Positions 17,980-26,904 of a DNA stretch of 50,719 bases are shown here, in pieces (the first letter of the stretch is position 1; the number at the start of each line of letters is the position of its first letter). The notes beneath the pieces are model-generated. The model had not been told where the DNA came from, did no database searches, and saw only the letters and a list, made by a program, of their open reading frames with translations. The stretch comes from an uncultured Chlamydiae bacterium (lineage in GTDB: Bacteria; Chlamydiota; Chlamydiia; Chlamydiales; CACLRR01), in the NCBI GenBank assembly GCA_902609415.1, contig CACLRR010000006.1, positions 1-50,719 on the forward strand, in the 5' to 3' direction. Made by a program: the position numbers and the translations under genes.

Positions 17980-18789
17980 ATGAATAAGAAAAGATTATTT
18001 TTAATAATAATATCTGTAGGCCTTTTATTAGGGTTTTGGTTCAATTACCAAACGCCTGTTAGAAATTCTCCTATACAGGACACAGCATGGTATCAAAAAG
18101 GTAATAAAGAAACTAAGAGACCCATAGCGCCTAGTAATGATTTTTCTTACCAAATAATTGAGCAAGGAGAGCCTTTTACACTTAAAAGATACCTTTGCTT
18201 AGTTGCTAGTGGAATCAACAAAGAAGAACGAATTCAAATAGTAGAGATGGATCGATTGAGTGCTGAAGAGAGGGAAATTATTATAAAAGCAGGGCTTGGT
18301 GGTTCGTATAAAATTTCTTCTAAAGATCTCAAAGGAAAGAAGGTTGAAACACAATTTAGTATATTGAAAGCGCTTAGTGAAGTAGAGGCGCGTGAATTAA
18401 ACAATAAGATGTTTATGCGTGTGGCTCTTAATCTCTTGAAACAAACACAAAAAGCAAGACTTATAAATAAAGACGGCCATTCATATCTTATTATTTCTGA
18501 TCCTCTAAAGGATCGTAAGGAAGAAGACTTAAAGGAGAATTCAGTAATAAGGTTTACAATTGAAGATCCCCCCTTTTCTACAAAAAGAGGAAAAAAATTG
18601 ACTTATAGTGATCAGAAACTTACTTATGCCCAATTGAAGGAGAGATATCCTTGGGTTATAAAGTTCGAATCAGAGCTAGTTAAAGGTAATTTCTACGTCA
18701 TAATAGCAAAAAAAAGCGATTCGGGTTTTATAGAAGATATACTTGGAGATTATGTTTACATAACCATCGAAGTTCTTTCTAGTTTTTAG
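17980..18789 (+). CDS. Secreted paralogue 3, hypothetical
   Basis: A 269-residue member of the same tandem family, the most diverged. The N-terminus MNKKRLFLIIISVGLLLGFWF is a signal anchor without a lipobox cysteine. Shared marks are YQIIEQ after a variable linker, INKDGHSYLII (INGRAAL in paralogue 2), ENSVIRFTIED (DDSLVNYTIVD) and a beta-strand C-terminus (VYITIEVL). The mature part is rich in Lys and Glu. Function is unknown. Expected location is the inner-membrane face or periplasm. No terminator with a T-tract was found downstream before the convergent exonuclease gene. Confidence 0.75.
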   Translation: MNKKRLFLIIISVGLLLGFWFNYQTPVRNSPIQDTAWYQKGNKETKRPIAPSNDFSYQIIEQGEPFTLKRYLCLVASGINKEERIQIVEMDRLSAEEREIIIKAGLGGSYKISSKDLKGKKVETQFSILKALSEVEARELNNKMFMRVALNLLKQTQKARLINKDGHSYLIISDPLKDRKEEDLKENSVIRFTIEDPPFSTKRGKKLTYSDQKLTYAQLKERYPWVIKFESELVKGNFYVIIAKKSDSGFIEDILGDYVYITIEVLSSF

Positions 18790-18830
18790 GGTAATTAAGG
18801 ATCCCTATAAATCAAGAACCTGAGGGTGAG

Positions 18831-19526
18831 TTAAATTAGGGAGAGTTTTTCGAGACTCTCCTTGAGGTCTGTGTTTCCTGGTTTTTCTAATGCACCCGAG
18901 GTGCTTAGCCACTTGAGATAGTGGGAGGGAACTTTGGAAAGAGGCATGCCTCTGTGTTTTCCAAAGGGCATTTGTGTCATGGTATCGTTAGAGTTATAGA
19001 TTAGATCATAGGCTTCTTCAATTGTTAGGTTCCCTAGCATGTAGCTATAGATTTGATACATCATCATTACATCATCAAGAGCCCTGTGGGCATTGTTTGC
19101 TGGGATGTCATAGACTTCACGAAGATATTGAAGGGAGTGGCGAGGAAGGTCGGGGCGATATTTTCTTGCCCATTTAAGGGTGTCAAAGTAGAGGAATTCT
19201 GGAAGGTCTAGGGAATGTCTCTTGGTTTCATGCAAAATGAATTGCTTGTCAAAGTTATCGTTGTTGTGCGCTACAAGAATGCAATTAGTTCCACAGAAGT
19301 CGATGAACTTTTTTCCAATAACATCAAAGGTGGGGGCATCTTTGACCATGTCATCTGTAATATTCGTAATATTAGTGACTTCTGGTGGAATTGTCTCATT
19401 AGGGTTTACAAACTCTACAAAAGTCTTATCATTTTCTACATCATAGGCTGCAATTTCTATAATCTTATCGGTATCTGACTTAACACCAGTTGTTTCAAGA
19501 TCAAATAGGATTGGTCTGTGTGGCAC
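18831..19526 (-). CDS. DnaQ-like 3'-5' exonuclease with C-terminal DUF3820-like domain
   Basis: A 231-residue DEDDh exonuclease. ExoI is FDLETTG (near residue 8), ExoII includes the VAHNNDNFD segment and ExoIII is NAHRALDDV, with the catalytic histidine. Residues ~187-225 (MPFGKHRGMPLSKVPSHYL) resemble the DUF3820 domain found behind similar nucleases. The size fits the second dnaQ gene I recall from Chlamydia. The start is GTG with AAAGGAG six bases upstream, which decides it. It could be a proofreading subunit or a separate repair or RNA-trimming nuclease; a stand-alone repair role seems likelier given the extra domain. Confidence 0.85.
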   Translation of the reverse strand: MPHRPILFDLETTGVKSDTDKIIEIAAYDVENDKTFVEFVNPNETIPPEVTNITNITDDMVKDAPTFDVIGKKFIDFCGTNCILVAHNNDNFDKQFILHETKRHSLDLPEFLYFDTLKWARKYRPDLPRHSLQYLREVYDIPANNAHRALDDVMMMYQIYSYMLGNLTIEEAYDLIYNSNDTMTQMPFGKHRGMPLSKVPSHYLKWLSTSGALEKPGNTDLKESLEKLSLI

Positions 19527-19590
19527 TATTGACTCCTTTTTTTTGCGATTATAGTCGAAAAGACGATTTTCTAATAGAAAAAGAAGTCCT

Positions 19591-19618
19591 TTGCTGATAA
19601 GTGAGAATTAAGTATTAT
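19591..19618 (+). promoter_or_regulatory. Candidate promoter of pdhABC
   Basis: TTGCTG (19591-19596), a 16-bp spacer and TATTAT (19613-19618), 30 bp before the pdhA start. It is placed correctly for the three pdh genes and is close to the sigma-70/sigma-66 consensus. It was found by eye only. Confidence 0.5.
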
Positions 19619-19648
19619 TTTTGTAATTTATTAGGATAAACAATAGAG

Positions 19649-20638
19649 ATGAGTGATTACCATACTCCTTCAAATAAAAGAAATTTAACCGATCAAGAAC
19701 TGAAAGAGTTCTTTAAGAAGATGATAGAGATCAGACTTTTTGAGGATGAAGGAGTAAGACTCTATAAGCAAGGAGCCGTTGGAGGTTTTTATCATTCATA
19801 TAAGGGGCAGGAAGCAATTGCTGTAGCCTCTGCATTTGTTTTTGGACAGAAGACGGGTGATTTTCTTCAGACGTATAGGTGTCATGGACTTTATCTAGCA
19901 TTAAATGGTTCTCCCCAAGCAGGTTTTGCTGAGCTTTTAGGAAAGAGGGAAGGATGTTCTGGAGGAATAGGTGGTTCCATGCACTTATCGCTTCCTAATA
20001 TGCCTTTGGGTGAGGGAATTGTGTGTGGTCATGCTGCATTAGCAGCAGGTATGGCCCACGCAAAGAACCATTTAGGTAATAAATCTCCTCAAGTGGTTTG
20101 TTTTCTTGGTGATGGAGCAGTTGCACAAGGCCTAATTTATGAAGCTCTTAATATAGCAAAACTAAGTAAAGCACCTGCCATATATGTGATTGAAAATAAC
20201 AGATATGGAATGGGCACAGCAGTAGATAGAGCAATATCTTTTCACCCGCTTGGAAAGAAGCTTGCACAACTTTATGATCTATCCTCATATTATCTTAAAG
20301 GTTGTGATCTTTTTCATTTAATCGACAGTTTTACAGATGTACTCAATGATTCTAGAAAAACTTCGATGCCTATTATTGTTGAAGTAGATACTTATCGTTA
20401 TCAAGGCCACTCCATTTCTGATCCGGGAAATTATAGAGATCGGGAGGAAATAGAGTGTTATATAAAGAAAAATGATTGTATTGCTATTATAAGAAAGGAG
20501 ATGGAACAACGAAAGATTGACATTGAAACGTGCGAAAAAGAAGTTAGAGAAACCATTAGGATAGCACTAGATAAAGCAATGGAAGGAAAGGATCCTGATG
20601 AATTTGATATGAAAAAGGGAGTCTTAGATGAAGTTTGA
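19649..20638 (+). CDS. pdhA: Pyruvate dehydrogenase E1 component, alpha subunit
   Basis: With PdhB it forms the heterotetrameric, thiamine-diphosphate-dependent E1 that decarboxylates pyruvate and acetylates lipoyl-E2. The 329 residues are normal length. The ThDP motif GDG (154-156) through N183-N184 is intact, and the QTYRCHG and RYQGHSISDPG regions (activation loop) are conserved. The 3' end overlaps pdhB by 11 bp, so the subunits are probably made in equal amounts. The order pdhA-pdhB-pdhC matches Chlamydia. A 2-oxoisovalerate E1 is a possible alternative, but context favours pyruvate. Confidence 0.94.
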   Translation: MSDYHTPSNKRNLTDQELKEFFKKMIEIRLFEDEGVRLYKQGAVGGFYHSYKGQEAIAVASAFVFGQKTGDFLQTYRCHGLYLALNGSPQAGFAELLGKREGCSGGIGGSMHLSLPNMPLGEGIVCGHAALAAGMAHAKNHLGNKSPQVVCFLGDGAVAQGLIYEALNIAKLSKAPAIYVIENNRYGMGTAVDRAISFHPLGKKLAQLYDLSSYYLKGCDLFHLIDSFTDVLNDSRKTSMPIIVEVDTYRYQGHSISDPGNYRDREEIECYIKKNDCIAIIRKEMEQRKIDIETCEKEVRETIRIALDKAMEGKDPDEFDMKKGVLDEV

Positions 20639-21617
20639 GAAGATTTCAATCAGAGAAGCTCTAAGGCAGGCTATGAAAGATGCCATGACTGATGATAAAA
20701 ATGTCTTTCTTCTTGGTGAAGAAGTAGCCCAATATCAGGGGGCATATAAAATATCTAAGGGTCTACTTGAGGAATTTGGTGCAGAGAGAGTGCGAGATAC
20801 TCCCATAGCAGAGGCTGCATTCTCAGGATTTGCTGTTGGCGCTGCTATGGCTGGAATGAGACCTATTGTTGAATTCATGAGCTTTAATTTTTCGTTTGTA
20901 GCATTTGATCAAATTGTTAACAGAGCAGCAAAAATACGCTATATGACCAATGGGCAGTGTTCTTGCCCTATTGTCATGAGAGGGCCAAATGGTGCAGCAG
21001 CTCAGGTTTCTTCCCAACATTCGCACGATGTAGCAGGAATTTTTGCAGGGTTTCCAGGTTTACACATTTTAGCTCCATCAGATCCCCAGGATAGCTATTC
21101 ATTGCTTCGTGCAGCTATTAACTGTAATGATCCAGTCCTCTTTCTAGAGCATGAGATGATTTATCATAAAGAGGGTCCTTTAGATACTGAAAAGAATATA
21201 GAAATAGGAAAGGCAAAGCGAGTTCGTGAGGGTACAGATATAACTATTATAGCATATAGTAGGGCACTTTATCATGCAGAGGAAGCAGCAAATCGCTTGG
21301 AAAATGAGGGTTATTCGGTTGAAATTATTGACCTTAGATCAATTAAGCCGTTAGATGTTGAGACAATTATTACATCGGTGAAAAAGACATCAAGAGCAGT
21401 TGTAGTAGAAGAGGGACACCTTTATTCTGGTATCGGAGCAGAAGTGGTTGCACAGTTGCAGATCCATTGTTTTGATGCATTAGATGCACCAGTCGTCCGA
21501 GTAGCATCAACAGAGAATCCTTTGCCTTATTCAAAGAATATAGAGGAACAGTCACTGCCTAATAAAAAACGTATTTATGAGGCATGTAAAATAGTACTAG
21601 ATGGAATAAGGATTTGA
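20628..21617 (+). CDS. pdhB: Pyruvate dehydrogenase E1 component, beta subunit
   Basis: A 329-residue partner of PdhA that supplies half of the ThDP pocket. It has the LGEEVAQYQGAYK segment with the cofactor-activating glutamate, the GMRPIVEFM and RGPNG stretches, the SQHSHD loop and the C-terminal transketolase domain (VVVEEGH). It overlaps pdhA by 11 bp and is followed after about 50 bp by the E2 gene. No anomaly was seen. Confidence 0.94.
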   Translation: MKFEKISIREALRQAMKDAMTDDKNVFLLGEEVAQYQGAYKISKGLLEEFGAERVRDTPIAEAAFSGFAVGAAMAGMRPIVEFMSFNFSFVAFDQIVNRAAKIRYMTNGQCSCPIVMRGPNGAAAQVSSQHSHDVAGIFAGFPGLHILAPSDPQDSYSLLRAAINCNDPVLFLEHEMIYHKEGPLDTEKNIEIGKAKRVREGTDITIIAYSRALYHAEEAANRLENEGYSVEIIDLRSIKPLDVETIITSVKKTSRAVVVEEGHLYSGIGAEVVAQLQIHCFDALDAPVVRVASTENPLPYSKNIEEQSLPNKKRIYEACKIVLDGIRI

Positions 21618-21670
21618 TTAATAAACCTTAATTTGTCAATGTATGGATATTTAGTTGATGGAGAGTGTTG

Positions 21671-22996
21671 ATGAAGCAGAGTGAATTGAATGAGTGTATT
21701 ATTTCAATCCCAAAAGCTAGCCCAACTGGCACGAGTTATGCAATTGTTGATATTAAGGTGGAGAAAGGGAAAACGGTAAAAAAAGGTGATATTCTTTTTA
21801 GCATTGCCACAGATAAAGCTACCATGGAAATTGAAGCAGAATTAGATGGAATCATTGGTGAGATATATATTGAAAAAGATAAAGAGTATGGCATCAATGA
21901 TCCTGCGATCTTTATATCACCCGAAGGTACAAAAGATCCTAGAATTAAACTAGTACGTGATCATATTGCACAACTTAGTAAACAAAAAGAAGAACATCCA
22001 ACGGAAGCTATAGATAAGGTGTCTACTTCTGGGGAAGTGAATCAAGAGAAACAGGTTGCTGTAGAAACAGTCAATAAAATGATTTTTGTGCCTACTGAAC
22101 CAATTGAAGGCGATCACTCTCTTCATAGACAGAAGAGTGGGATAAGTGCATCACCAAAAGCTAAGAAGCTTGCTAAAGACTTAGGCGTTAATTTATCTTG
22201 TATTAAAGGCAGCGGTCCTCATGGAAGAATTTTAGCTCAAGATGTAGAGCAGGCACCAAAGAGTGAATTTATATTCCCTAAAGAGTTTAGTCAAGATAAA
22301 CCTGGATCATATAGCTACGTAAAGATGTCTGCTATGAGAAGTGCGATAGGTAATAAATTACAGGCTTCAAAACAGCAGATACCTCACTTTTATCTTTCTA
22401 TTGATGTAGAAATGGATAAGTTAGTTGAGTTTCGTAGGAGTTTGAGTTCAACTTATGGAATTAAAGCTAGTATTAATGATTTCATAGTAAGAGCAAGTGC
22501 AATGACGCTAAGGAATCATATGTCTATTAATCAAGGTTTTGATAATCAAAAGGAGCAGATAATTGCATGGAATACTGTTGATATTGCTATTGCAGTTGCA
22601 ACCGATGATGGCCTGATTACACCAATTATACGTCAAGCAGATCAAAAACAAATTGTTGATATTGCTAGTGAAGTGAAATCATTAGTTATAAAAGCCAGGA
22701 AGGGAAAACTAAAATCACATGAATATATGGGTGGTTCATTTACAATATCAAATCTTGGGATGATGGGAGTAAAGGACTTTGGTGCGATTGTTAATCCGCC
22801 GCAGGCAGCAATCTTAGCAGTAGGGTGCTTGCAAGAGTATGTCAAATTGGAAGATGGAGTTTGTACCAATCGTCATAGGACAACATTCACACTTTCATGT
22901 GATCACAGAATTATTGATGGAGCTGATGGAGCAAAATTCCTACAAACATTCAAGAAAATAATTGAAAATCCTGCTGGGCTATTGATTGTTTGTTAG
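21671..22996 (+). CDS. pdhC: Dihydrolipoamide acetyltransferase (E2 of pyruvate dehydrogenase)
   Basis: A 441-residue E2 that carries the lipoyl arm and moves the acetyl group to CoA. I choose the ATG at 21671, with GGAG 7 bp upstream, over the in-frame GTG two codons earlier. There is one lipoyl domain (residues 1-80, lipoyl lysine K49 in TDKATME), then a Glu/Lys-rich linker. The peripheral subunit-binding domain (~155-195, SASPKAKKLAKDLG) follows. The catalytic domain ends with DHRIIDGADG, the acyltransferase signature. A single lipoyl domain is usual in chlamydiae. The E3 (lpd) gene is not in this window. Confidence 0.94.
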   Translation: MKQSELNECIISIPKASPTGTSYAIVDIKVEKGKTVKKGDILFSIATDKATMEIEAELDGIIGEIYIEKDKEYGINDPAIFISPEGTKDPRIKLVRDHIAQLSKQKEEHPTEAIDKVSTSGEVNQEKQVAVETVNKMIFVPTEPIEGDHSLHRQKSGISASPKAKKLAKDLGVNLSCIKGSGPHGRILAQDVEQAPKSEFIFPKEFSQDKPGSYSYVKMSAMRSAIGNKLQASKQQIPHFYLSIDVEMDKLVEFRRSLSSTYGIKASINDFIVRASAMTLRNHMSINQGFDNQKEQIIAWNTVDIAIAVATDDGLITPIIRQADQKQIVDIASEVKSLVIKARKGKLKSHEYMGGSFTISNLGMMGVKDFGAIVNPPQAAILAVGCLQEYVKLEDGVCTNRHRTTFTLSCDHRIIDGADGAKFLQTFKKIIENPAGLLIVC

Positions 22997-23017
22997 ATAG
23001 TGTGATAAACTAAAGTC

Positions 23018-24076
23018 ATGGAACTATGGAGCTTTATTCTTCGGGAATCTTGGGTAATATTTTTTGGGATTGTCTTTTTTGTAGCCCTGATTGCGAGCTA
23101 TTTATCTGGAAAGATATTAAGAAAATTTCTCTCAATTAGTGAGAAGAAAGGCCATTTTTTTGCAAAACATTTTTTTTCTGCAAGCATAAAGCCACTCCGA
23201 TTTCTTCTGTGGGTCATTGCTGCATCATACTCAGTCACACTGATTAAAGAACGTTTTTTACTGGAGTATATATTTGATGTTCTAAATCCAATATTAAGGG
23301 TGCTGATTGTATTTTCTTTCGTTTGGTTTTTTCTGTTGCTTATAGGTAATCTTGAAAAAGGTTTCTTATCTAGAAAGAGCTATAGATCGAAGAGTATTGA
23401 TAAAACAACAGTTACTGCTGTTAGTAAGTTACTTAAGGCAGTCGTTGCTGCATCATCAATACTTATATTACTTCAAACCTTTGGTTTTAGTATATCGGGA
23501 CTACTTGCCCTCGGTGGTATGGGGGGCCTTATTATTGGTTTAGCTGCCAAAGATATTCTATCTAATTTCTTTGGCAGCCTTGTGATATATCTTGATAAGC
23601 CATTTAAGGTAGGAGATTGGATTCGAGTGATTGGTCAACAAATTGAGGGAACTGTTGAGGATGTAGGCTGGAGAGGTACAAGAATAAGGGGTTTTGATAA
23701 GAGACCCATTTATGTTCCTAATGCAGTGTTCTCAACTTCAGCAATTGAGAATCCATCAAAGATGTCAAATAGAAGGATAAAACAAATTATTGGTCTGAGG
23801 TATCAAGATCACAAAATTTTATCTAAGATAACATCAGAAATTAAAAAAATGCTACAATCACGTGATGATATTGATCACTCTAAAGCCCTTTTTGTAAATT
23901 TAATTAACTTTGCTCATTCATCTCTTGATATAAGAATTTACACCTTTACTAAGACAACAGATTGGATGGAATATCAACAAATACAAGAGAATATTTTTTT
24001 AGAAGCAATGAAAATTGTGGAAGCTAACGGAGCGGAATTTGCCCCATCACAGACTATACACATAGAAAAAAACTAG
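23018..24076 (+). CDS. MscS-family mechanosensitive channel
   Basis: A 352-residue inner-membrane channel predicted to release solutes on osmotic downshift. It has four or so hydrophobic segments. The last is the glycine/alanine-rich pore helix followed by GLAAKDILSNFFGSL, then the beta domain (DKPFKVGDWIRV, VEDVGWRGTRI, VPNAVFS) and the C-terminal alpha/beta part. All are MscS hallmarks. It is 21 bp after pdhC and may be read through from that operon. It converges with corA. It may matter for a cell that alternates between host and extracellular osmolarity; that is inference. Confidence 0.9.
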   Translation: MELWSFILRESWVIFFGIVFFVALIASYLSGKILRKFLSISEKKGHFFAKHFFSASIKPLRFLLWVIAASYSVTLIKERFLLEYIFDVLNPILRVLIVFSFVWFFLLLIGNLEKGFLSRKSYRSKSIDKTTVTAVSKLLKAVVAASSILILLQTFGFSISGLLALGGMGGLIIGLAAKDILSNFFGSLVIYLDKPFKVGDWIRVIGQQIEGTVEDVGWRGTRIRGFDKRPIYVPNAVFSTSAIENPSKMSNRRIKQIIGLRYQDHKILSKITSEIKKMLQSRDDIDHSKALFVNLINFAHSSLDIRIYTFTKTTDWMEYQQIQENIFLEAMKIVEANGAEFAPSQTIHIEKN

Positions 24077-24086
24077 TTAAACTTTA

Positions 24087-25022
24087 CTATAGCCAACGTC
24101 GCTTCTGGAATAGATAGAAGGAAGCTATCGAGATAAAGACACTAATTACCAGTATAATACCAAATGCATGAGGGCTTTTTTCGAAGGGAAGAGAGACATT
24201 CATTCCGTAGAGACTGGAGATCATCATAGGAAAGAATAGAATTAGAGTAAGTGCTGTAAGGAGCTTGATTTTATTGTTAAATTGATTCGTAATGATGATT
24301 TGTACATTATTCCTTAGTGAGGTAAACATCTTAGAGGTGATCATACACATGCTTATATTTTGATCATTGGCATGTTGAATGTCATCCATCTCCTCAACGT
24401 GATCATCATTAATTTTTAGTAATTTTCCTTTTTTAAACTGGGTGATTACATCATCAAAAGGTTCAATGGCATAAAGGGTTTGACTGATGAATTCCTCCCG
24501 TATTGTTAGATCATATAGCTCTTCTTGGGTTACCTCAGCAATATCTTTTTCAAAGGCTAGGACCTCACGCCTAACCTTTTTAATAAGCGTTGTAAAATTT
24601 TGGACGATGAGTGAAAGAATATGTATAAAGAGGGTTGTTTTATTTTGGAGATCGCCTTCAAAAGGTTTTTTATCAGTTGTTAGCATGTTTTCTATAGTTC
24701 TTGAGCTCCCTGGGGTAATGATGCAAATATAATCATTTTTTTTATCAATGAGTATAGATATTGTGTTTGTATAGTGACCACGCTCTTGGTGATTTGGCAT
24801 GCGGAGGTAGGTAATAATAACATCCTCGGTATTATCAATCCTTGCAATTTCGTGTTTATCAAGACAATCCTCCAGGTCCTCAATTTCTATATTGATAAGT
24901 TTAGAGATTATTTTAAGATCTTCATATGTCGCGTAGGAAGAATAAAGAAGGCAACCGTGCTTAGGTTCAGCAATATTTTTGAAGGATAGCGAGTCTTTGT
25001 CTTTTTCATAGTAGGAAATCAT
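24087..25022 (-). CDS. corA: CorA-like Mg2+/Co2+ transporter
   Basis: A 311-residue divalent-cation channel. It has the long N-terminal cytoplasmic domain, a long helix, and two C-terminal membrane segments. The selectivity motif YGMN (around residue 263) closes the first segment, followed by a short loop (VSLPFEKSPHAFG) and TM2. The C-terminus is basic (QKRRWL), as is usual. It converges with the mscS gene 10 bp away and is divergent from ompH. Zn2+ transport (ZntB) is an alternative, since the MPEL-type loop is not clear. Confidence 0.9.
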   Translation of the reverse strand: MISYYEKDKDSLSFKNIAEPKHGCLLYSSYATYEDLKIISKLINIEIEDLEDCLDKHEIARIDNTEDVIITYLRMPNHQERGHYTNTISILIDKKNDYICIITPGSSRTIENMLTTDKKPFEGDLQNKTTLFIHILSLIVQNFTTLIKKVRREVLAFEKDIAEVTQEELYDLTIREEFISQTLYAIEPFDDVITQFKKGKLLKINDDHVEEMDDIQHANDQNISMCMITSKMFTSLRNNVQIIITNQFNNKIKLLTALTLILFFPMMISSLYGMNVSLPFEKSPHAFGIILVISVFISIASFYLFQKRRWL

Positions 25023-25105
25023 GATACCTCATGGGAAATCTTTGGAATAATTATAAAGGATAGAATAATTGAGTCCAAGAGCAAAAAGTACACTTATATA
25101 GCTTC

Positions 25106-25136
25106 CTTGAATAAAAATAAGCTATTCAAGTAAACT
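25106..25136 (+). promoter_or_regulatory. Candidate ompH promoter overlapping an inverted repeat
   Basis: TTGAAT (25107-25112), an 18-bp spacer and TAAACT (25131-25136), 34 bp before the ompH start. A perfect 8-bp inverted repeat (CTTGAATA at 25106-25113, TATTCAAG at 25123-25130) covers the -35 and the spacer. No T-tract follows, so an operator is more likely than a terminator. Confidence 0.4.
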
Positions 25137-25170
25137 GGACAAATCAATCAATAAATTCATAGGAGATATG

Positions 25171-25734
25171 ATGTCATCAAAAAAATATGCAAGCTGCTTG
25201 CTTGCAGTAGGAGCGCTTTTATCTGCAGCTGGATTGAATGCAAAAGAGACCTCGTCTGTAAGTAAGGTTGGTTTAGTTAACTTTACCACTTGCCTTAAGG
25301 AATCTGATTTTGGTAAAAAGGAACAGGAAAATTTTAATCAACTTAAAATTAAGATGGAGACTGCTGTAAGGGATATTGAAGATCAGATGACAGATACAAT
25401 GAAGAAATTGCAGGATGCTGATTATCTTGATGGCTTAAATCCCAAAGCAGAGGCTGATTTAAAGGAAAAATTTCAATCGCTAAATGATGAGATGGGTAAA
25501 TATCAATCCCAGTACTATCAGGTTCTTCAACAAGCAAATATGCAGATGATTCAAGCAATTTCAACAGAGATTAATGATGCATCAGCAAAGGTTGCTTCTA
25601 AAGAGAATATTCAGTTGATTATCAACAAAGATGCAGCTTTCTATAGCGTTGATAGCCTTGATATTACAAAAAATGTAATTACAGAAATGAATAAGGAATT
25701 TGCGGCACTACAGAAAAAAGAAAGCGAAAAGTAA
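25171..25734 (+). CDS. ompH: OmpH/Skp-family periplasmic chaperone
   Basis: A 187-residue periplasmic chaperone that holds unfolded outer-membrane proteins before BamA inserts them. I start at the second of two adjacent ATGs, because AGGAG then lies 5 bp upstream. There is a Sec signal peptide (about 24 residues, ending LNA-KE). A short beta strand (VGLVNFTTC) comes next, then a long Gln/Lys/Glu-rich helical region forming the Skp arms, and a C-terminal beta part (IQLIINKDA). It has its own terminator at 25762 and precedes lpxD, as in Chlamydia. Confidence 0.9.
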   Translation: MSSKKYASCLLAVGALLSAAGLNAKETSSVSKVGLVNFTTCLKESDFGKKEQENFNQLKIKMETAVRDIEDQMTDTMKKLQDADYLDGLNPKAEADLKEKFQSLNDEMGKYQSQYYQVLQQANMQMIQAISTEINDASAKVASKENIQLIINKDAAFYSVDSLDITKNVITEMNKEFAALQKKESEK

Positions 25735-25761
25735 TTTTTTTTAGTGAAATGATCATATCTT

Positions 25762-25791
25762 GTAGCCTATGTAATTGTAGGCTACTTTTTT
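25762..25791 (+). terminator. Terminator between ompH and lpxD
   Basis: An 8-bp perfect stem (GTAGCCTA at 25762-25769, TAGGCTAC at 25778-25785), an 8-base loop and a T6 tail. It partly separates ompH from lpxD, so attenuated read-through may supply lpxD. Confidence 0.85.
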
Positions 25792-25818
25792 ATTAGCGTA
25801 TACTTTAGAGGATAGATA

Positions 25819-26841
25819 ATGCAAAACAAATCCTACTCACTTATTGAGTTGGAAGAACTTTTTCCTCAACTCAAATTTGTTATTAAATCGGAAAAGAATA
25901 TAAAAGATGTTTCTATACTGTCTGAAGCAACAGAAAATGATATCACTTTTTTTGCATCAGAGAAATACAGAAAAGATTTGAATAATTCTAAAGCAGGTCT
26001 AATATGTATCAAGCCTGGAGAAGAACTTAAAAGTAATCAAAGCTATGTGATTACAGAGAAACCCTCAGATGTATTTTATGAGTTTACGAAGTTATTCCGT
26101 AAGAATAATTATAGTACTATTTTTACCTCAAAGATCTCATCATCAGCGGTTCTAGCTCCTAACGTAGAAATAGGTAAAGATGTTACAATCTATCCCAATG
26201 TAGTTGTTGATGAGGATTGTGTTATAGGAGATGGAGTCGTTATTTATCCTAATACCTTTATAGGCAAAGGTGTTGTTATTGGTAATGGTTCAATCATCTA
26301 TTCTAATGTTACTCTCAGAGAGCATACAGTAATTGGTAACACAGTTATCATTCAAGCAGGGGCAGTCATAGGCTCATGTGGATTTGGATATAATACATCT
26401 AAGGATTATAAGCATAAAAAGATTGATCAATTAGGATCTGTTGTCATTGAAGATGATGTTGAAATAGGAGCTAATACAACAATTGATAGAGCTCGTATTG
26501 CTTCAACTATTATAGGGAAGGGTACGAAAATTGATAATCTAGTTCAGATTGGTCACAATGTAAAGATGGGAAAGGATTGTCTTATAGTTTCGCAGGTAGG
26601 TATAGCTGGTTCTGTAGAGATAGGTGATAGAGTTACTCTTGGAGGTCAAGTGGGTGTGGTGGGACATATAAGTATAACTAGTAATGTGACTGTAATGGCT
26701 AAATCTGCTATCACAAAGAAAGTTTCTAAACCTGGAGTTTACGGTGGTTTAATGGGTCTAATGCCTTCCTCAAAATTTTTAAAGACTCAAGTTTGTTATA
26801 ATAATCTCATGTCTTTTTTTAAAAAATTTAGAGAAACTTAG
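25819..26841 (+). CDS. lpxD: UDP-3-O-acylglucosamine N-acyltransferase
   Basis: The third enzyme of lipid A synthesis: adds a 3-hydroxyacyl chain from ACP to the 2-amino group. At 340 residues it matches the family. The N-terminal uridine-binding domain (~1-105, FFASEKYRK) is followed by a left-handed beta-helix of hexapeptide repeats (~105-300) and a C-terminal helix. The catalytic histidine is H246 in QIGHNV. The acyl donor is made by the fab genes and acpP 4-7 kb away. The gene converges with bamA over a shared terminator. Confidence 0.95.
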   Translation: MQNKSYSLIELEELFPQLKFVIKSEKNIKDVSILSEATENDITFFASEKYRKDLNNSKAGLICIKPGEELKSNQSYVITEKPSDVFYEFTKLFRKNNYSTIFTSKISSSAVLAPNVEIGKDVTIYPNVVVDEDCVIGDGVVIYPNTFIGKGVVIGNGSIIYSNVTLREHTVIGNTVIIQAGAVIGSCGFGYNTSKDYKHKKIDQLGSVVIEDDVEIGANTTIDRARIASTIIGKGTKIDNLVQIGHNVKMGKDCLIVSQVGIAGSVEIGDRVTLGGQVGVVGHISITSNVTVMAKSAITKKVSKPGVYGGLMGLMPSSKFLKTQVCYNNLMSFFKKFRET

Positions 26842-26860
26842 AACTCATAAGAAATAAAAT

Positions 26861-26895
26861 AAGGCCTAAATCATAATAGAGTTAGGCCTTTTTTT
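26861..26895. terminator. Bidirectional terminator between lpxD and bamA
   Basis: A 9-bp perfect stem (AAGGCCTAA at 26861-26869, TTAGGCCTT at 26882-26890) followed by T7 on the plus strand; the minus strand reads TTATTTTATTT after the stem. It lies between two convergent genes, so it probably serves both. Confidence 0.85.
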
Positions 26896-26904
26896 GAATT
26901 TAGA

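Noticed and set aside
18834-18862. Hairpin GGAGAGT/ACTCTCC near the end of the exonuclease gene as a terminator
   Set aside because: It lies inside the coding sequence and has no T-tract on either strand.
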